Assembly (NCBI GenBank): GCA_019352095.1
Contig: JABBNY010000005.1
Span: 1 to 36,021 of the forward strand
Source: Acidobacteriota bacterium
GTDB lineage: Bacteria > Actinomycetota > Acidimicrobiia > Acidimicrobiales > RAAP-2
Direction of reading: 5' to 3'
Length of the DNA stretch: 36,021 nucleotides
Positions 1 through 7,847 of this stretch are shown piece by piece. The translations under genes were made by a program, and so were the position numbers. Positions within the stretch are counted from its first letter, which is position 1. Each line of letters begins with the position of its first letter. The notes under the pieces were generated by a model. The model saw only the letters and a program-made list of their open reading frames with translations, had not been told where the DNA came from and did not search any database.

Positions 1-1123
1 CAATCGTCATCGGACCCGTCTTTGGATGGACGAACCTGGTGTCGGAGTTCGTTCGACCACCGAGGTCGACAACTTGGCGAATCGGCGTGGCAACGGGACA
101 TGCCTGGTACGCGAGCGTCGCATCGGGTTCTGTTCCATACTCGGTGATAGTGACCAGTGACAATGAACCAGCGTGGGTCGTCACACTCACTGCGTGACCA
201 ACGATGCGACCACATGGCGGAGGTGTCACCGCGAGCGCGACCTCTGATGTACCCACGGTTCCCACCATGCTCCACGCCAGCGAGAATTGCTCGACGGCGT
301 TAGTCAACGAAGCGGGATATAGCCGGCCGCAGCGTACACTCCTGGCGATATAGACCAGCGCCAGCGCACCAGCAGGTTGCCCCACGACAACCGCGGCGAG
401 CCCACTCGACGGTGCACGTTTCAAAAGCTGCTTCGTCGAGGGACTACCCGACTCGAGCGGGCAATGATACACGGCAGTTTCTCGTGCCAAACCGACCCAC
501 GCCGCTTGTTTGGTGATGACCTGTACGCCGGATTCATTCCTCGTAATTGTCACGATGCCGTAGCCAAACGACGACGATCTCGCCGCGGGCCATCTCTTCG
601 AATAGCCCTGTAACTGAGAGGTTGCCCACACTTCGTTCGCCACTGCGGACGCGTTGGACGGTGTCCTCATTGACGCGGGCGCCGGGGAGATGCTGAATGC
701 TCCCCCATCCAGTTCGACCGTGTCGACGAATCGACCGTGGCGCACGCTCCTGTTCGCCACCACGACCGTCGAGGGTAGGACCAGACCGGGCCCGGTTGCG
801 AGTGGACCATACTCGAGGGCCTGGAGTCCGCGTGACGTCGGTGTAAGCGCAGTTCCGTGTACGACAACCGGCCCGGAACTGAAGAGGGATGCTGCAGCGA
901 CCACCGCAAGCGTCACGGCGGCAATGCCCGCAGTGACCATCGTGGGCAGTCGCCGCCACGCGCGAGCACGCGGTACTCGATGATCGGGCGTGTCTTCGGC
1001 AGCTGCCGCTGCAAGCCTTTCCAGGAGAAGATCAAGGGGCAGCAGCTCGTCGAGCGTCTCATCGCTCAGATCACGAGCCGGATCAATTCCTTGCATAATC
1101 GCATTCAGTTGTTCGTCGTTCAT
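1..1123 (-). CDS. Membrane-anchored anti-sigma-like protein, 3' part cut by window edge
   Basis: The frame is open for 374 codons without a stop and leaves the window at base 1, so the C-terminus is missing. Its ATG (1123-1121) shares one base with the stop of the sigma gene (TGATG), which indicates translational coupling. Residues 1-58 are hydrophilic and rich in Glu, Asp and Leu. Residues 59-81 form one transmembrane helix preceded by Trp-Arg-Arg. Everything after that, about 290 residues, should be outside the membrane and holds four cysteines (about 221, 265, 304, 342) that could form disulfides. I do not see the zinc-type HxxxCxxC anti-sigma motif. The role as an anti-sigma factor or co-transcribed sensor is inferred from gene order and topology; the outer domain is not recognised. 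Confidence 0.7.
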   Translation of the reverse strand, partial: MNDEQLNAIMQGIDPARDLSDETLDELLPLDLLLERLAAAAAEDTPDHRVPRARAWRRLPTMVTAGIAAVTLAVVAAASLFSSGPVVVHGTALTPTSRGLQALEYGPLATGPGLVLPSTVVVANRSVRHGRFVDTVELDGGAFSISPAPASMRTPSNASAVANEVWATSQLQGYSKRWPAARSSSFGYGIVTITRNESGVQVITKQAAWVGLARETAVYHCPLESGSPSTKQLLKRAPSSGLAAVVVGQPAGALALVYIARSVRCGRLYPASLTNAVEQFSLAWSMVGTVGTSEVALAVTPPPCGRIVGHAVSVTTHAGSLSLVTITEYGTEPDATLAYQACPVATPIRQVVDLGGRTNSDTRFVHPKTGPMTI

Positions 1124-1659
1124 CAGTTCGTCTCCTCGCGAAAAAGTGGCGTCACCTTCGCCCCAGAATGATGCTGGCTCACCAGGTCGCGCAGCCGCGC
1201 ACGCGCTCTGGACAATCGGACACCCACGGCTTTCTCGCTGCACCCAAGGGCCGTTCCAATTTCGCGATAGGACAACTTCTCCCAGTAGACGAGCTGGATT
1301 AATTCGCGCTCGTCAGGGGTGAGGTACCCGAGTGCCGTCATCAATATCTCGATGTCATCTTCGCTGTAGCGCGGTTCGGCGCCACTATCGCGCTCGAAGG
1401 CGAGGCGCGTCTCTAGTCGCATCGAGCGCTGGCGTCCACGCTGGAGATTTGCAATCACCCGTCCGCCAATCCCGTAGAGCCAGAAGAGCTCTTCCTCTCG
1501 GCGAGGGAGTTCATCGAATCGCCGCCATGCGACAACGAAGGTCTCGGCGACGAAGTCCTCAGCAGTCGCGGGACCATCGAGGCGTCGAATGCCGTAGCGC
1601 AAGAGGGCGCGACGATGCGTGACTACGAGCCGTGCGAACTCCTCGTCTCGATCTGGCAT
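1123..1659 (-). CDS. ECF-type RNA polymerase sigma factor
   Basis: A 178-residue protein of ECF size. Region 2 is at about residues 8-75: DRDEEFARLV, then a segment with AEDFVAETFVVAWRRFDELP and a following INxL-like helix. Region 4 lies at about 105-165 (LTPDERELIQLVYWEKLSYREIG, with the helix-turn-helix continuing through GCSEKAVGVRLSRARARL). It should bind core RNA polymerase and direct transcription of a small regulon, probably including itself. I chose ATG 1659 because a GAGAGG ribosome-binding site lies just upstream; the frame stays open to an ATG at 1686. The coupled downstream membrane protein is the expected antagonist. The signal it senses cannot be read from sequence. Confidence 0.88.
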   Translation of the reverse strand: MPDRDEEFARLVVTHRRALLRYGIRRLDGPATAEDFVAETFVVAWRRFDELPRREEELFWLYGIGGRVIANLQRGRQRSMRLETRLAFERDSGAEPRYSEDDIEILMTALGYLTPDERELIQLVYWEKLSYREIGTALGCSEKAVGVRLSRARARLRDLVSQHHSGAKVTPLFREETN

Positions 1660-1686
1660 GGGTCCCTCTCGCTTCTCCATCACCAT

Positions 1687-2166
1687 CTAAATGTCCGGCT
1701 CGAGTCAATTCCCTTCATGAAATTCTCATATGCGCGAAAATGAGCTTCGCGGCAACGGTTCTGCGTCGAGCCGGTACGTTGCGCTGGCTCTTGTCGTATG
1801 TTGATCGTGGCCACCACAGACGTAAGACTTCCTGATTTAGCCTTCGCGCCCATCGTGACAAGCGACTCGCGGTCGGCAATGAGCAATGGTTTTCGAACGA
1901 ACTGTGCCAATTGTTCAAGGTATCTCTATGGTCACTTCAATTTCATATGAGCCATCAAGCGCGTCCGTAGTCGTTGACTGTGAACCCAACTCGCGTCTAA
2001 ACGGTGCCAGTCACACCACTCGTCACGTTCAAATGTGCGACGTCCTCGCCACTGCCTGGGCGCTCGTCACTTTGATATGAATCCGCACCTCAACGCGATA
2101 AGTCGCGAGCCCTGGCGCGAGTCGTGATGCCCTGGCGCGAATAGCTCATCGTCCATTGGCGCGACT
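1687..2166. other. Intergenic region, about 480 bp, no convincing gene
   Basis: This stretch lies between the 5' end of the sigma gene and the 3' end of the permease gene. Its base composition is more AT-rich than the surrounding genes. The short frames within it (60-75 codons) have no good ribosome-binding sites or recognisable protein features. The part nearest the permease holds three copies of TGGCGCGA inside an inverted repeat, listed separately. The promoter for the sigma operon should be in the left part, but I could not place it with confidence. Confidence 0.6.
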
Positions 2167-2168
2167 TT
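2099..2168. repeat. Triple TGGCGCGA repeat inside a long-looped inverted repeat
   Basis: The octamer TGGCGCGA occurs at 2113-2120, 2133-2140 and 2157-2164, all in the same orientation. The first two copies share the longer form CCCTGGCGCGA. The block is bracketed by AAGTCGCG on the left and its complement CGCGACTT on the right. It begins directly after the permease stop codon, so in the permease mRNA it could fold as an extended 3' structure. No T-run typical of an intrinsic terminator follows. The function is unknown. Confidence 0.5.
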
Positions 2169-3624
2169 AGAGGTTTTCCTCTAGTTCGTATATCTCTTCG
2201 ATTTGAGCGTGCCGATCCAGCTTGCTCGGCATATTGAAATATGGATTTCCTTTGACCCAGTAATACGTCATCGGTACGAATCCGAGCGCCATCGCGCCGA
2301 GGCCCACCCAGAGGGTGGGCGCGTTCAAGCCCGGAATCGACTTCACGAAGAGGTACGCCATGAATACGGCACCAATGAGTGGCCACAAACCCATGAAGAT
2401 GAAGTTCGAGACCGACTTCATGATTTGGCGACGGTAGAGCACGATGACGGCGAAGCCAGCGAGACTGTAATAGATACAGATCTGAAGGCCAATGGCGTTG
2501 ATGGCGTCGGTGAGGATCTTGCTGATGGAGCCGATGAACTGCGAGCCCACAAAGAGACCCAACGACAAAACAGTCACAACCGCGGTGGCGACGAGAGGAG
2601 TCTTGTAACGAGGGTGCACGGTGCCGAGTCGCTTAGGCAGCGTGTGGTCACGACCCATCGCGAACAGGGTGCGCGTCACTTGAATAAGTGTCGTCTCCAA
2701 CGTGGCGACCGTTGAGAGAACGACGGCGAGGACAATGAATTTTCCACCGGTTCCTCGCCACACCTGCTGACCTAGGACACTCAGGACGTTCGCGGCATTT
2801 CCCGATATCTGACCTGAGGTGAGTACGAGATTCGTTGCAATCGTGAAGACTTCGAAGAGAGCGAACACCACGATGATCCCAATGATTGCGCCCAAGCCCG
2901 GTGTCTTCTTCGCGGACTTAGTCTCCTCATTGAGATTCGCGGTGACGTCCCAACCCCAGTAATAGAAAGCGGCGACAAGGGCGCCAGCGACGAAGCCGGA
3001 GCTCCCATGAAAGATCGAGGGTGAAAACCAGTGCCACGAAAAAGCTCGGACATGGTGTGAGTTCACGAGTGCGAGTACGGCGAAGAGGACCAACAACGCG
3101 AGCTCGATCACTGACATCACAATCTGCACCGTGACAGTAATTGTCACGCCCAGCGCCACTGCCGCCACCATCAACAAGAAGAAGAGTGCTCCCACCATCG
3201 TCACGTCCGCGGTGTTGTTGGCGGCTGAAGTGGAGAAGAGCCCCAAGATGTTGGCACCCGCGGGAACGGTCGCCGCAACCATGAAGATCAGAGCCGAAAC
3301 GATGAGTGCCCACCCCGAGAGGTAGCCCAGTGCCGGATGGAGTGCGCGTCGTACCCATGAGTAGCTTGCCCCCGCGTTGGCCTCAACCCGACCGAGGTAA
3401 CTGAAGGCGAATACGATGCCAAACATCGCAATGCCGCAGTAGAGCAGCGCGGCGGCCCCGCCGAGAGCCACGGCGCCCACCAGGACGGCCGTTGAGGCAG
3501 CTATCGAATATCCGGGAGCGACCCCGGCGACGCCCATAATCACCGAATCGAAGAGTCCGAGGACTCCAGCTCGAAGACTGTGCTGGGTAGCGTCTGTCTC
3601 ACTATTTTGAACGGCGTCGCTCAC
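2167..3624 (-). CDS. APC-family amino acid/amine permease
   Basis: A 485-residue polytopic membrane protein with about 12 hydrophobic helices, the usual APC size. The N-terminus has the family pattern of an unwound first helix (FDSVIMGVAGVAPGYSIAAS), followed by FSYLGRVEANAGASYSWVRRA, which resembles the conserved loop between helices 2 and 3 of APC permeases. It probably moves an amino acid or polyamine across the cytoplasmic membrane by proton or cation coupling; the substrate cannot be predicted. The start is GTG at 3624 with a GAGAGG ribosome-binding site. It stands alone on this strand, divergent from the DUF6629-like gene. Confidence 0.88.
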   Translation of the reverse strand: MSDAVQNSETDATQHSLRAGVLGLFDSVIMGVAGVAPGYSIAASTAVLVGAVALGGAAALLYCGIAMFGIVFAFSYLGRVEANAGASYSWVRRALHPALGYLSGWALIVSALIFMVAATVPAGANILGLFSTSAANNTADVTMVGALFFLLMVAAVALGVTITVTVQIVMSVIELALLVLFAVLALVNSHHVRAFSWHWFSPSIFHGSSGFVAGALVAAFYYWGWDVTANLNEETKSAKKTPGLGAIIGIIVVFALFEVFTIATNLVLTSGQISGNAANVLSVLGQQVWRGTGGKFIVLAVVLSTVATLETTLIQVTRTLFAMGRDHTLPKRLGTVHPRYKTPLVATAVVTVLSLGLFVGSQFIGSISKILTDAINAIGLQICIYYSLAGFAVIVLYRRQIMKSVSNFIFMGLWPLIGAVFMAYLFVKSIPGLNAPTLWVGLGAMALGFVPMTYYWVKGNPYFNMPSKLDRHAQIEEIYELEENL

Positions 3625-3862
3625 GACTACCTCTCTCTTGTTGGGGTATCACCTTCATCACTAAAAACGGAACATGGAAATGTAACATGCAATCGGCGAG
3701 CTGAGATGCGCCCGGTTTGCCCAGGTGTGCACCACCCGCTGCGTCGCTGGTCGTGCGACCCGCTCCTCGTGTGGGCCTATGGTGGAACGAGAGACCGAAA
3801 CGACCGCAAACCGCCAGAACCTAGAGCACTTCGTCGTCAAGGAGCGAGGAGGTACGACGACC

Positions 3863-4522
3863 ATGTGCTTCTCACCCCAAGGTGATCTGATTGGCGGTGC
3901 GGTGGTCGTGGCGATCGGCATTGACGCATGTCTTCATCTGCGACAGCGTTTCGAATACGTCCCAATCGCTGTGCTGCCGCTAGTTCTGGGGCTCCATCAG
4001 ATCGATGAGGCGTTCGTGTGGTGGTGGTTGCAGGGTCACGTCGCTCGAGGTATTGGTCTCGCGGCGATGTGGATCTATCTGCTCTTCGCTTTGGTCGTCT
4101 TACCCACGCTCGTACCACTCTTGATCTTCTTCTTCATGCCGAGGTCACCACAACGTTGGCGAATAGTCCCGTTCGTCATCCTTGGCGTCATCGTGTCGGT
4201 CATATTGCTAGAAGCGATGCTCGTGGGAGATCCCCGTGTGCAGCTGGGTACGTTCCATCTCGCCTACACCATTGAACTTCGCAACGGCATCGCGGTCATT
4301 GGTCTGTACGTTGTGGCGACCTGCGGCCCATTGTTGGTGTCTGGTTATCGACCAATGGTGTGGTTCGGTATGGTGAACCTCGTCGCGGTCATCATCTTGG
4401 CGTTGCTGTGCGCGAGTGGTTTCACCTCGCTGTGGTGCTTCTACGCGGCGCTCGTCAGCGGCGCGGTGACGCTTCACTTACGGTTTTCAAAGCACGAGCC
4501 TCCGGCCCTGGTGTCATCCTGA
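3863..4522 (+). CDS. DUF6629-like polytopic membrane protein
   Basis: A 219-residue protein with about seven hydrophobic segments. The N-terminus MCFSPQGDLIGGAVVVAIG and the segment LPLVLGLHQIDEAFVWWWLQG match my memory of the DUF6629 family of uncharacterised actinobacterial membrane proteins. The frame is open further upstream to 3725, but that stretch is polar and unlike a membrane protein. The ATG at 3863 is preceded by GAGGAGG about ten bases away, which decides the start. The conserved His and aromatic cluster in the second helix might bind a cofactor or ion; that is speculation. No function is known to me, and the neighbours do not suggest one. Confidence 0.75.
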   Translation: MCFSPQGDLIGGAVVVAIGIDACLHLRQRFEYVPIAVLPLVLGLHQIDEAFVWWWLQGHVARGIGLAAMWIYLLFALVVLPTLVPLLIFFFMPRSPQRWRIVPFVILGVIVSVILLEAMLVGDPRVQLGTFHLAYTIELRNGIAVIGLYVVATCGPLLVSGYRPMVWFGMVNLVAVIILALLCASGFTSLWCFYAALVSGAVTLHLRFSKHEPPALVSS

Positions 4523-4576
4523 CCAGTCCCGCGATTCTCGGCCGGCGCCCACTGATCAGTTCAGCGATGACGCCAT

Positions 4577-5065
4577 CTACGAAGACATCTGACTGAACAG
4601 GACAGTGAAAGGGTACGTTGCGCGATCACGCATCGGCGCGATTGGCTTTGTGGTCGAACCGCTGGTGACAAAGACACTCAACTGGGTGCCTCGGTAGTGT
4701 CGCCCCGGACCGCTCATCGCAATGCCCCCTGACGACTTCGCCTTCACGCAGACGCTTCGCAAACCCGCTATATAGGAAGTGCTGATGCTCAGCCCAAAAC
4801 ACGTCGTGTGGGATGTCGTGTTAGTGAAACGCACCCGCACGGTTTCTCGAACGCTCGAGCTGGGCGCGTCCGTCACATGAAAACCGCAGACCAATTTGGA
4901 GAGGCGCACACCCACCTTCGAGCAATTCTGGTGAGCGCCCAGTGTTCCCGACGCGTGCCACGACCACGTGGTGGAAGCTGCACTCGTGGTCACGAGGAGC
5001 AGTGACACGATCGCGACTCCCAACGAGAGCTGCATCCACTGTCGTAAAGGTCGCGCGTCATTCAT
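4577..5065 (-). CDS. Small secreted hypothetical protein
   Basis: A 162-residue protein with a clear signal peptide. A basic start (MNDARPLRQW) is followed by a hydrophobic core to about residue 27, with a likely cleavage after TTSAA. The mature part has four cysteines and is rich in Ser and Thr, with short beta-strand-like segments such as ETVRVRFTNTTSHTTCFGL. That passage resembles the immunoglobulin-like small exported domains common in actinobacteria (compare DUF4232), but the match is weak. It is followed on the same strand, about 530 bp upstream, by the PadR gene. Function unknown. Confidence 0.6.
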   Translation of the reverse strand: MNDARPLRQWMQLSLGVAIVSLLLVTTSAASTTWSWHASGTLGAHQNCSKVGVRLSKLVCGFHVTDAPSSSVRETVRVRFTNTTSHTTCFGLSISTSYIAGLRSVCVKAKSSGGIAMSGPGRHYRGTQLSVFVTSGSTTKPIAPMRDRATYPFTVLFSQMSS

Positions 5066-5101
5066 TGATGCTCACGCTAGCCATCGTCACCTATCGCGCC
5101 G

Positions 5102-5293
5102 CTACCAGGTCGGCAAATGGTCAAGGGGCAACGCTAGGGCCGACCCTTGACCACGAGGAACTGGGTTACTCGCGTCGCAGCGCAGCGTCGTCACGTTCCA
5201 GAACACCGCCGCGCAGCCGAGTGCGCTGAACGCGACGAGTGCACCAGAGAGACACGCACCGTCATCGCGTCGCGACCACCTATTCCTCTTCAC
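5102..5293 (-). CDS. Possible 63-residue membrane peptide overlapping the end of the PadR gene
   Basis: A GTG at 5293 opens a frame that overlaps the last codons of the PadR gene. It encodes a very basic start (VKRNRWSRR) followed by one plausible membrane helix (ALVAFSALGCAAVFW, residues 18-32) and a polar tail. The basic-then-hydrophobic layout and the overlap with an upstream gene fit a small translationally coupled membrane protein. There is no strong ribosome-binding site and no family I recognise. It may be a chance frame. Confidence 0.3.
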   Translation of the reverse strand: MKRNRWSRRDDGACLSGALVAFSALGCAAVFWNVTTLRCDASNPVPRGQGSALALPLDHLPTW

Positions 5294-5879
5294 CTTCGGC
5301 GAGGATCCCATAGAGGCTTCGACGTGTTTCGACGAGGATGGCCGTTGCGCGTGTGACCTGCAGCGAGGAGCCCGCAACGAGTACTTGGCGCGCGGCGAGC
5401 AGGACGTCGCGAGCCGTGCCCATGAGCTCTCGCGCCGCACCGCTGGCGTCGAGGTCCGAACTCTCCCAGGGCTTACCCAACTGATCACGCTGTTCGGTGA
5501 CGAGCGCGCGGCCCGTCTCGGTGAGTTCATAGGTTCGTCCTGTTCCGCTCGCACTCACTTTGACCAATCCTTCGTCCTCCAACTGCTGGAGGACTGGGTA
5601 GATCGAACCGGGGCTCGGACGCCACGCTTCGTTGGACCGCTCGGTGAGTTCTTGGATGAGTTGGTAGCCGTTGCGGGCCTGCTCTTCGAGCAGGACCAGC
5701 ACCGCCGCTCGAACGTCACCACGTTGGCGGCGACCTTCCCCACGGCGCCCGGGTCCACCCCTGAAGCGACTTCCCGGCCCGCCGTGGCCGTGTCCATGAC
5801 CAGGACCACCTCGACGACGAAGCCCCTTAGGTCCATTGGGGCCAGAATTTCTTGCATTCATACTGTTTTCGTTGAACAT
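5280..5879 (-). CDS. PadR-family transcriptional regulator with Gly/His-rich N-terminus
   Basis: A 199-residue protein. The winged helix-turn-helix at about residues 53-130 has the PadR signatures VRAAVLVLLEEQARNGYQLI, PSPGSIYPVLQQLEDEGLV and RTYELTETGRAL. The C-terminal 60 residues are helical and should form the dimer arm. Residues 20-52 are a basic, Gly/His-rich tail (GGPGHGHGHGGPG) of low complexity that could bind DNA non-specifically or a metal ion. The start ATG 5879 has GGAG six bases upstream. A perfect 36-bp palindrome lies 32 bp before the start, so autoregulation is likely. PadR proteins usually repress a nearby transporter or enzyme gene, but none is obvious here. Confidence 0.9.
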   Translation of the reverse strand: MFNENSMNARNSGPNGPKGLRRRGGPGHGHGHGGPGSRFRGGPGRRGEGRRQRGDVRAAVLVLLEEQARNGYQLIQELTERSNEAWRPSPGSIYPVLQQLEDEGLVKVSASGTGRTYELTETGRALVTEQRDQLGKPWESSDLDASGAARELMGTARDVLLAARQVLVAGSSLQVTRATAILVETRRSLYGILAEGEEE

Positions 5880-6198
5880 TCATTTCTCCATCAACTTGAG
5901 CGTACGTTTTACGCGTACTATCACGATATATCGTGATAGTACGCGTGTCAAGGGTAGATTTCCCTCACACTGTGCCAGACCTTGACCAGGACGAACCCAA
6001 CTCACCAGTGACTCTCAGTCGAACAAGGACGGATAACGCCGAGAAGCGTGTGGTCATGCAGTAGCTGACGACATCAACGACGGCGACGCGCTGAGGTGAC
6101 GAGGTCGGCCGGGTTATCCAAACACATGAGGTGATCAGTCTGGTCATGGCGCTCTTGGAGCGGATCAGAACTACTCATCGAGAACGTCACTCGTCATC
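5880..6198. other. Intergenic region of about 319 bp holding the PadR operator
   Basis: It lies between the PadR start and the end of the S66 peptidase gene. The only clear structure is the perfect palindrome at 5911-5946. A 60-codon minus-strand frame at 5965-6147 has no recognisable protein character and I do not call it a gene. A small RNA or leader running away from the palindrome is possible but not supported by any visible terminator. Confidence 0.6.
5911..5946. promoter_or_regulatory. Perfect 36-bp palindrome, likely PadR operator
   Basis: The left half ACGCGTACTATCACGATA is followed without a spacer by its exact reverse complement. The core TATCACGATATATCGTGATA has the size and AT-centred symmetry expected for a PadR dimer site. 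It sits 32 bp upstream of the padR-like start codon. Assignment to that regulator is inferred from position. Confidence 0.75.
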
Positions 6199-7278
6199 TC
6201 AGTAGGTGACGCTGATAGTCCTCGCCGGTCCATCGACGGTCATCCAACCGCCATAAGGAATGATGTACTGGGGATCGGTATGACCGAAGTCAGGTCCGAA
6301 CACGACCATCGCATCAGGGTTGTACTCGCTCAGTGCGCGCAGTATCGAAGCCTCCTGCTGCACTCGATACGTCTCGCGAGCGACTTCATCGAGTGGTGCG
6401 TGAGTGTGCCACGCCTTGGCTTTAGCAACAACGATCGCAGGAAATTCACCGAGCAGTCCGCGTTCACCAAAATTTCGCAACATGTAATAGACGTCATCCG
6501 CCGAAGGCATCTCCTCAGAGGTCTCAAGCAACAAGACGCAACCCCTATAGGCCTCGTTGGGCTGTATCCACCTGTTCGCGGCCAAGTTCCAATGCAGGAT
6601 TTCGAGGTTCCCTCCCCACGTACGACCGGTCACGATACGACGCGCGTTGTGCCAGTGCCATCCGCGCTCAGGTGTCGTCGCCAATTCATCAACCAAGGTG
6701 CTCGGATCCTCCCATCGTGGCTGCAAGTCGGTGAAATGCGACACGGGCTTAATCGGGGCAGTCTCGTTAGTGAAGAGTGCGCGACGAAGCGACTGCAGAA
6801 ACACCGGGTGAACACCGCCGGGGCGCGCGAGATGGACAAGGGTGGAACCACCGTGGTAACTGACAACGCCCAGATTCCAGAGGAAGTTGAGCAGATTCGT
6901 GTTGTCTGAGTAGCCGAAGAAGGGTTTAGGGTTCGCGGCAATCAACGCGGCGTCGAGATGAGGCAGCACGGTCAATTGGTCCGAACCTCCAATCACGGCG
7001 AGTACCGCTTTGATCGATGGATCCGCAAAAGCGACGTTCACGTCGCGGGCGCGCTCTTTGGCACTGGCGCCAAGCTGGCGAGTGGTTGGATATTCGACCG
7101 GTACGAGATGCAATGCGTCAGTCACGACGCGTACGCCCAACTCATGAACGAGCGGAAACGCTCCGGCTCCAGCCCACGACGGCGACACCAGCGCGACGCA
7201 GTCGCCGGCATGAAGTTTGGGCGGGACCCTCAAGTTCGTTGGCCCGCCGCTCCCGTGGGGGATGTCTCCTGTCGCCAT
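6199..7278 (-). CDS. S66-family serine peptidase (LD-carboxypeptidase / MccF-like)
   Basis: About 359 residues, the usual size for peptidase family S66. The three catalytic positions are visible: the nucleophile Ser in FFGYSDNTNL (about residue 125), Glu in LLLETSEEMPS (about 253) and His in VFGPDFGHTDPQ (about 334), an atypical Ser-Glu-His triad. AVLAVIGGSDQ is the conserved strand preceding the oxyanion region. Family members either trim tetrapeptides during peptidoglycan recycling (LdcA) or cleave microcin C-type peptidyl-nucleotides (MccF). The WHTHAP segment and overall spacing look closer to the MccF side, but I am unsure. No signal peptide, so cytoplasmic. TTG 7281 and ATG 7278 are alternative starts; I chose ATG. 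Confidence 0.9.
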   Translation of the reverse strand: MATGDIPHGSGGPTNLRVPPKLHAGDCVALVSPSWAGAGAFPLVHELGVRVVTDALHLVPVEYPTTRQLGASAKERARDVNVAFADPSIKAVLAVIGGSDQLTVLPHLDAALIAANPKPFFGYSDNTNLLNFLWNLGVVSYHGGSTLVHLARPGGVHPVFLQSLRRALFTNETAPIKPVSHFTDLQPRWEDPSTLVDELATTPERGWHWHNARRIVTGRTWGGNLEILHWNLAANRWIQPNEAYRGCVLLLETSEEMPSADDVYYMLRNFGERGLLGEFPAIVVAKAKAWHTHAPLDEVARETYRVQQEASILRALSEYNPDAMVVFGPDFGHTDPQYIIPYGGWMTVDGPARTISVTY

Positions 7279-7457
7279 CAACCGAGTTTACGGCGACATG
7301 ACTCGGTCCCCACTGGGTAACCATTCGCGGCGTAGGGCATCGACGTGGCGAAACGTTCCAACTACTCGACGACGAGTCCAGTGCCTGAGTGCCGACACGG
7401 CACCAACCGTTTGAAAAAGTGCCCGGTCGGGTGTCGACGCCGCGAAACGGTGCGACG

Positions 7458-7811
7458 CTAGAAGACGAGAATCTTGTCCGCGTCTACCGTGGCTTGCGTG
7501 AGCGCGTCCATGGTGCTTCGGAGCGCGCCTTCCAGCAAGTCATCCTGGGTCAAGCCGCGCGCATCCATGCACATACCGCACACGAGCACGGCGGCACCCT
7601 TTCGCGCAACGCTCGCCAACATGCGCTCCACGTTGTAGTAACCGTTCGGCGTCTGCCATCCCGACTTGGCGGCGCTCGCCGCATCGCCCATCAAGAACAC
7701 CGTCAACTCGACCTGCTCATGCTTGGCCTGCAGGTTCATGGCGAGTCGCAGTCCGTTGTAGACGCGCTCGGTTCCGTACGGGGGGTCATTGAGCACTATC
7801 AGAATCTTCAT
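7458..7811 (-). CDS. DsrE/DsrF-like sulfur-relay family protein
   Basis: A 117-residue DsrE-fold protein, full length for the family. It begins with the beta-strand MKILIVLNDPPYGTERVYNGL and has the conserved FLMGDAASAA segment. The putative active loop VCGMCMDARGL has two cysteines (78 and 81); the position matches the persulfide-carrying cysteine of DsrE proteins. It is the second gene after the ArsR-rhodanese fusion, 36 bp apart, with GAAAGG upstream of the start. The pair suggests persulfide handling: rhodanese moves sulfane sulfur and DsrE accepts it. Substrate and partners are inferred only. Confidence 0.85.
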   Translation of the reverse strand: MKILIVLNDPPYGTERVYNGLRLAMNLQAKHEQVELTVFLMGDAASAAKSGWQTPNGYYNVERMLASVARKGAAVLVCGMCMDARGLTQDDLLEGALRSTMDALTQATVDADKILVF

Positions 7812-7847
7812 TATTTTATGCCTTTCATCGGGGGGAAACGTCGTACA

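Noticed and set aside
1886-2080. A 64-codon plus-strand frame in the intergenic region
   Set aside because: No ribosome-binding site, no hydrophobic or motif pattern, and no relation to neighbouring genes.
5965-6147. A 60-codon minus-strand frame beside the PadR palindrome
   Set aside because: Translation looks random, with no family features or start signal.
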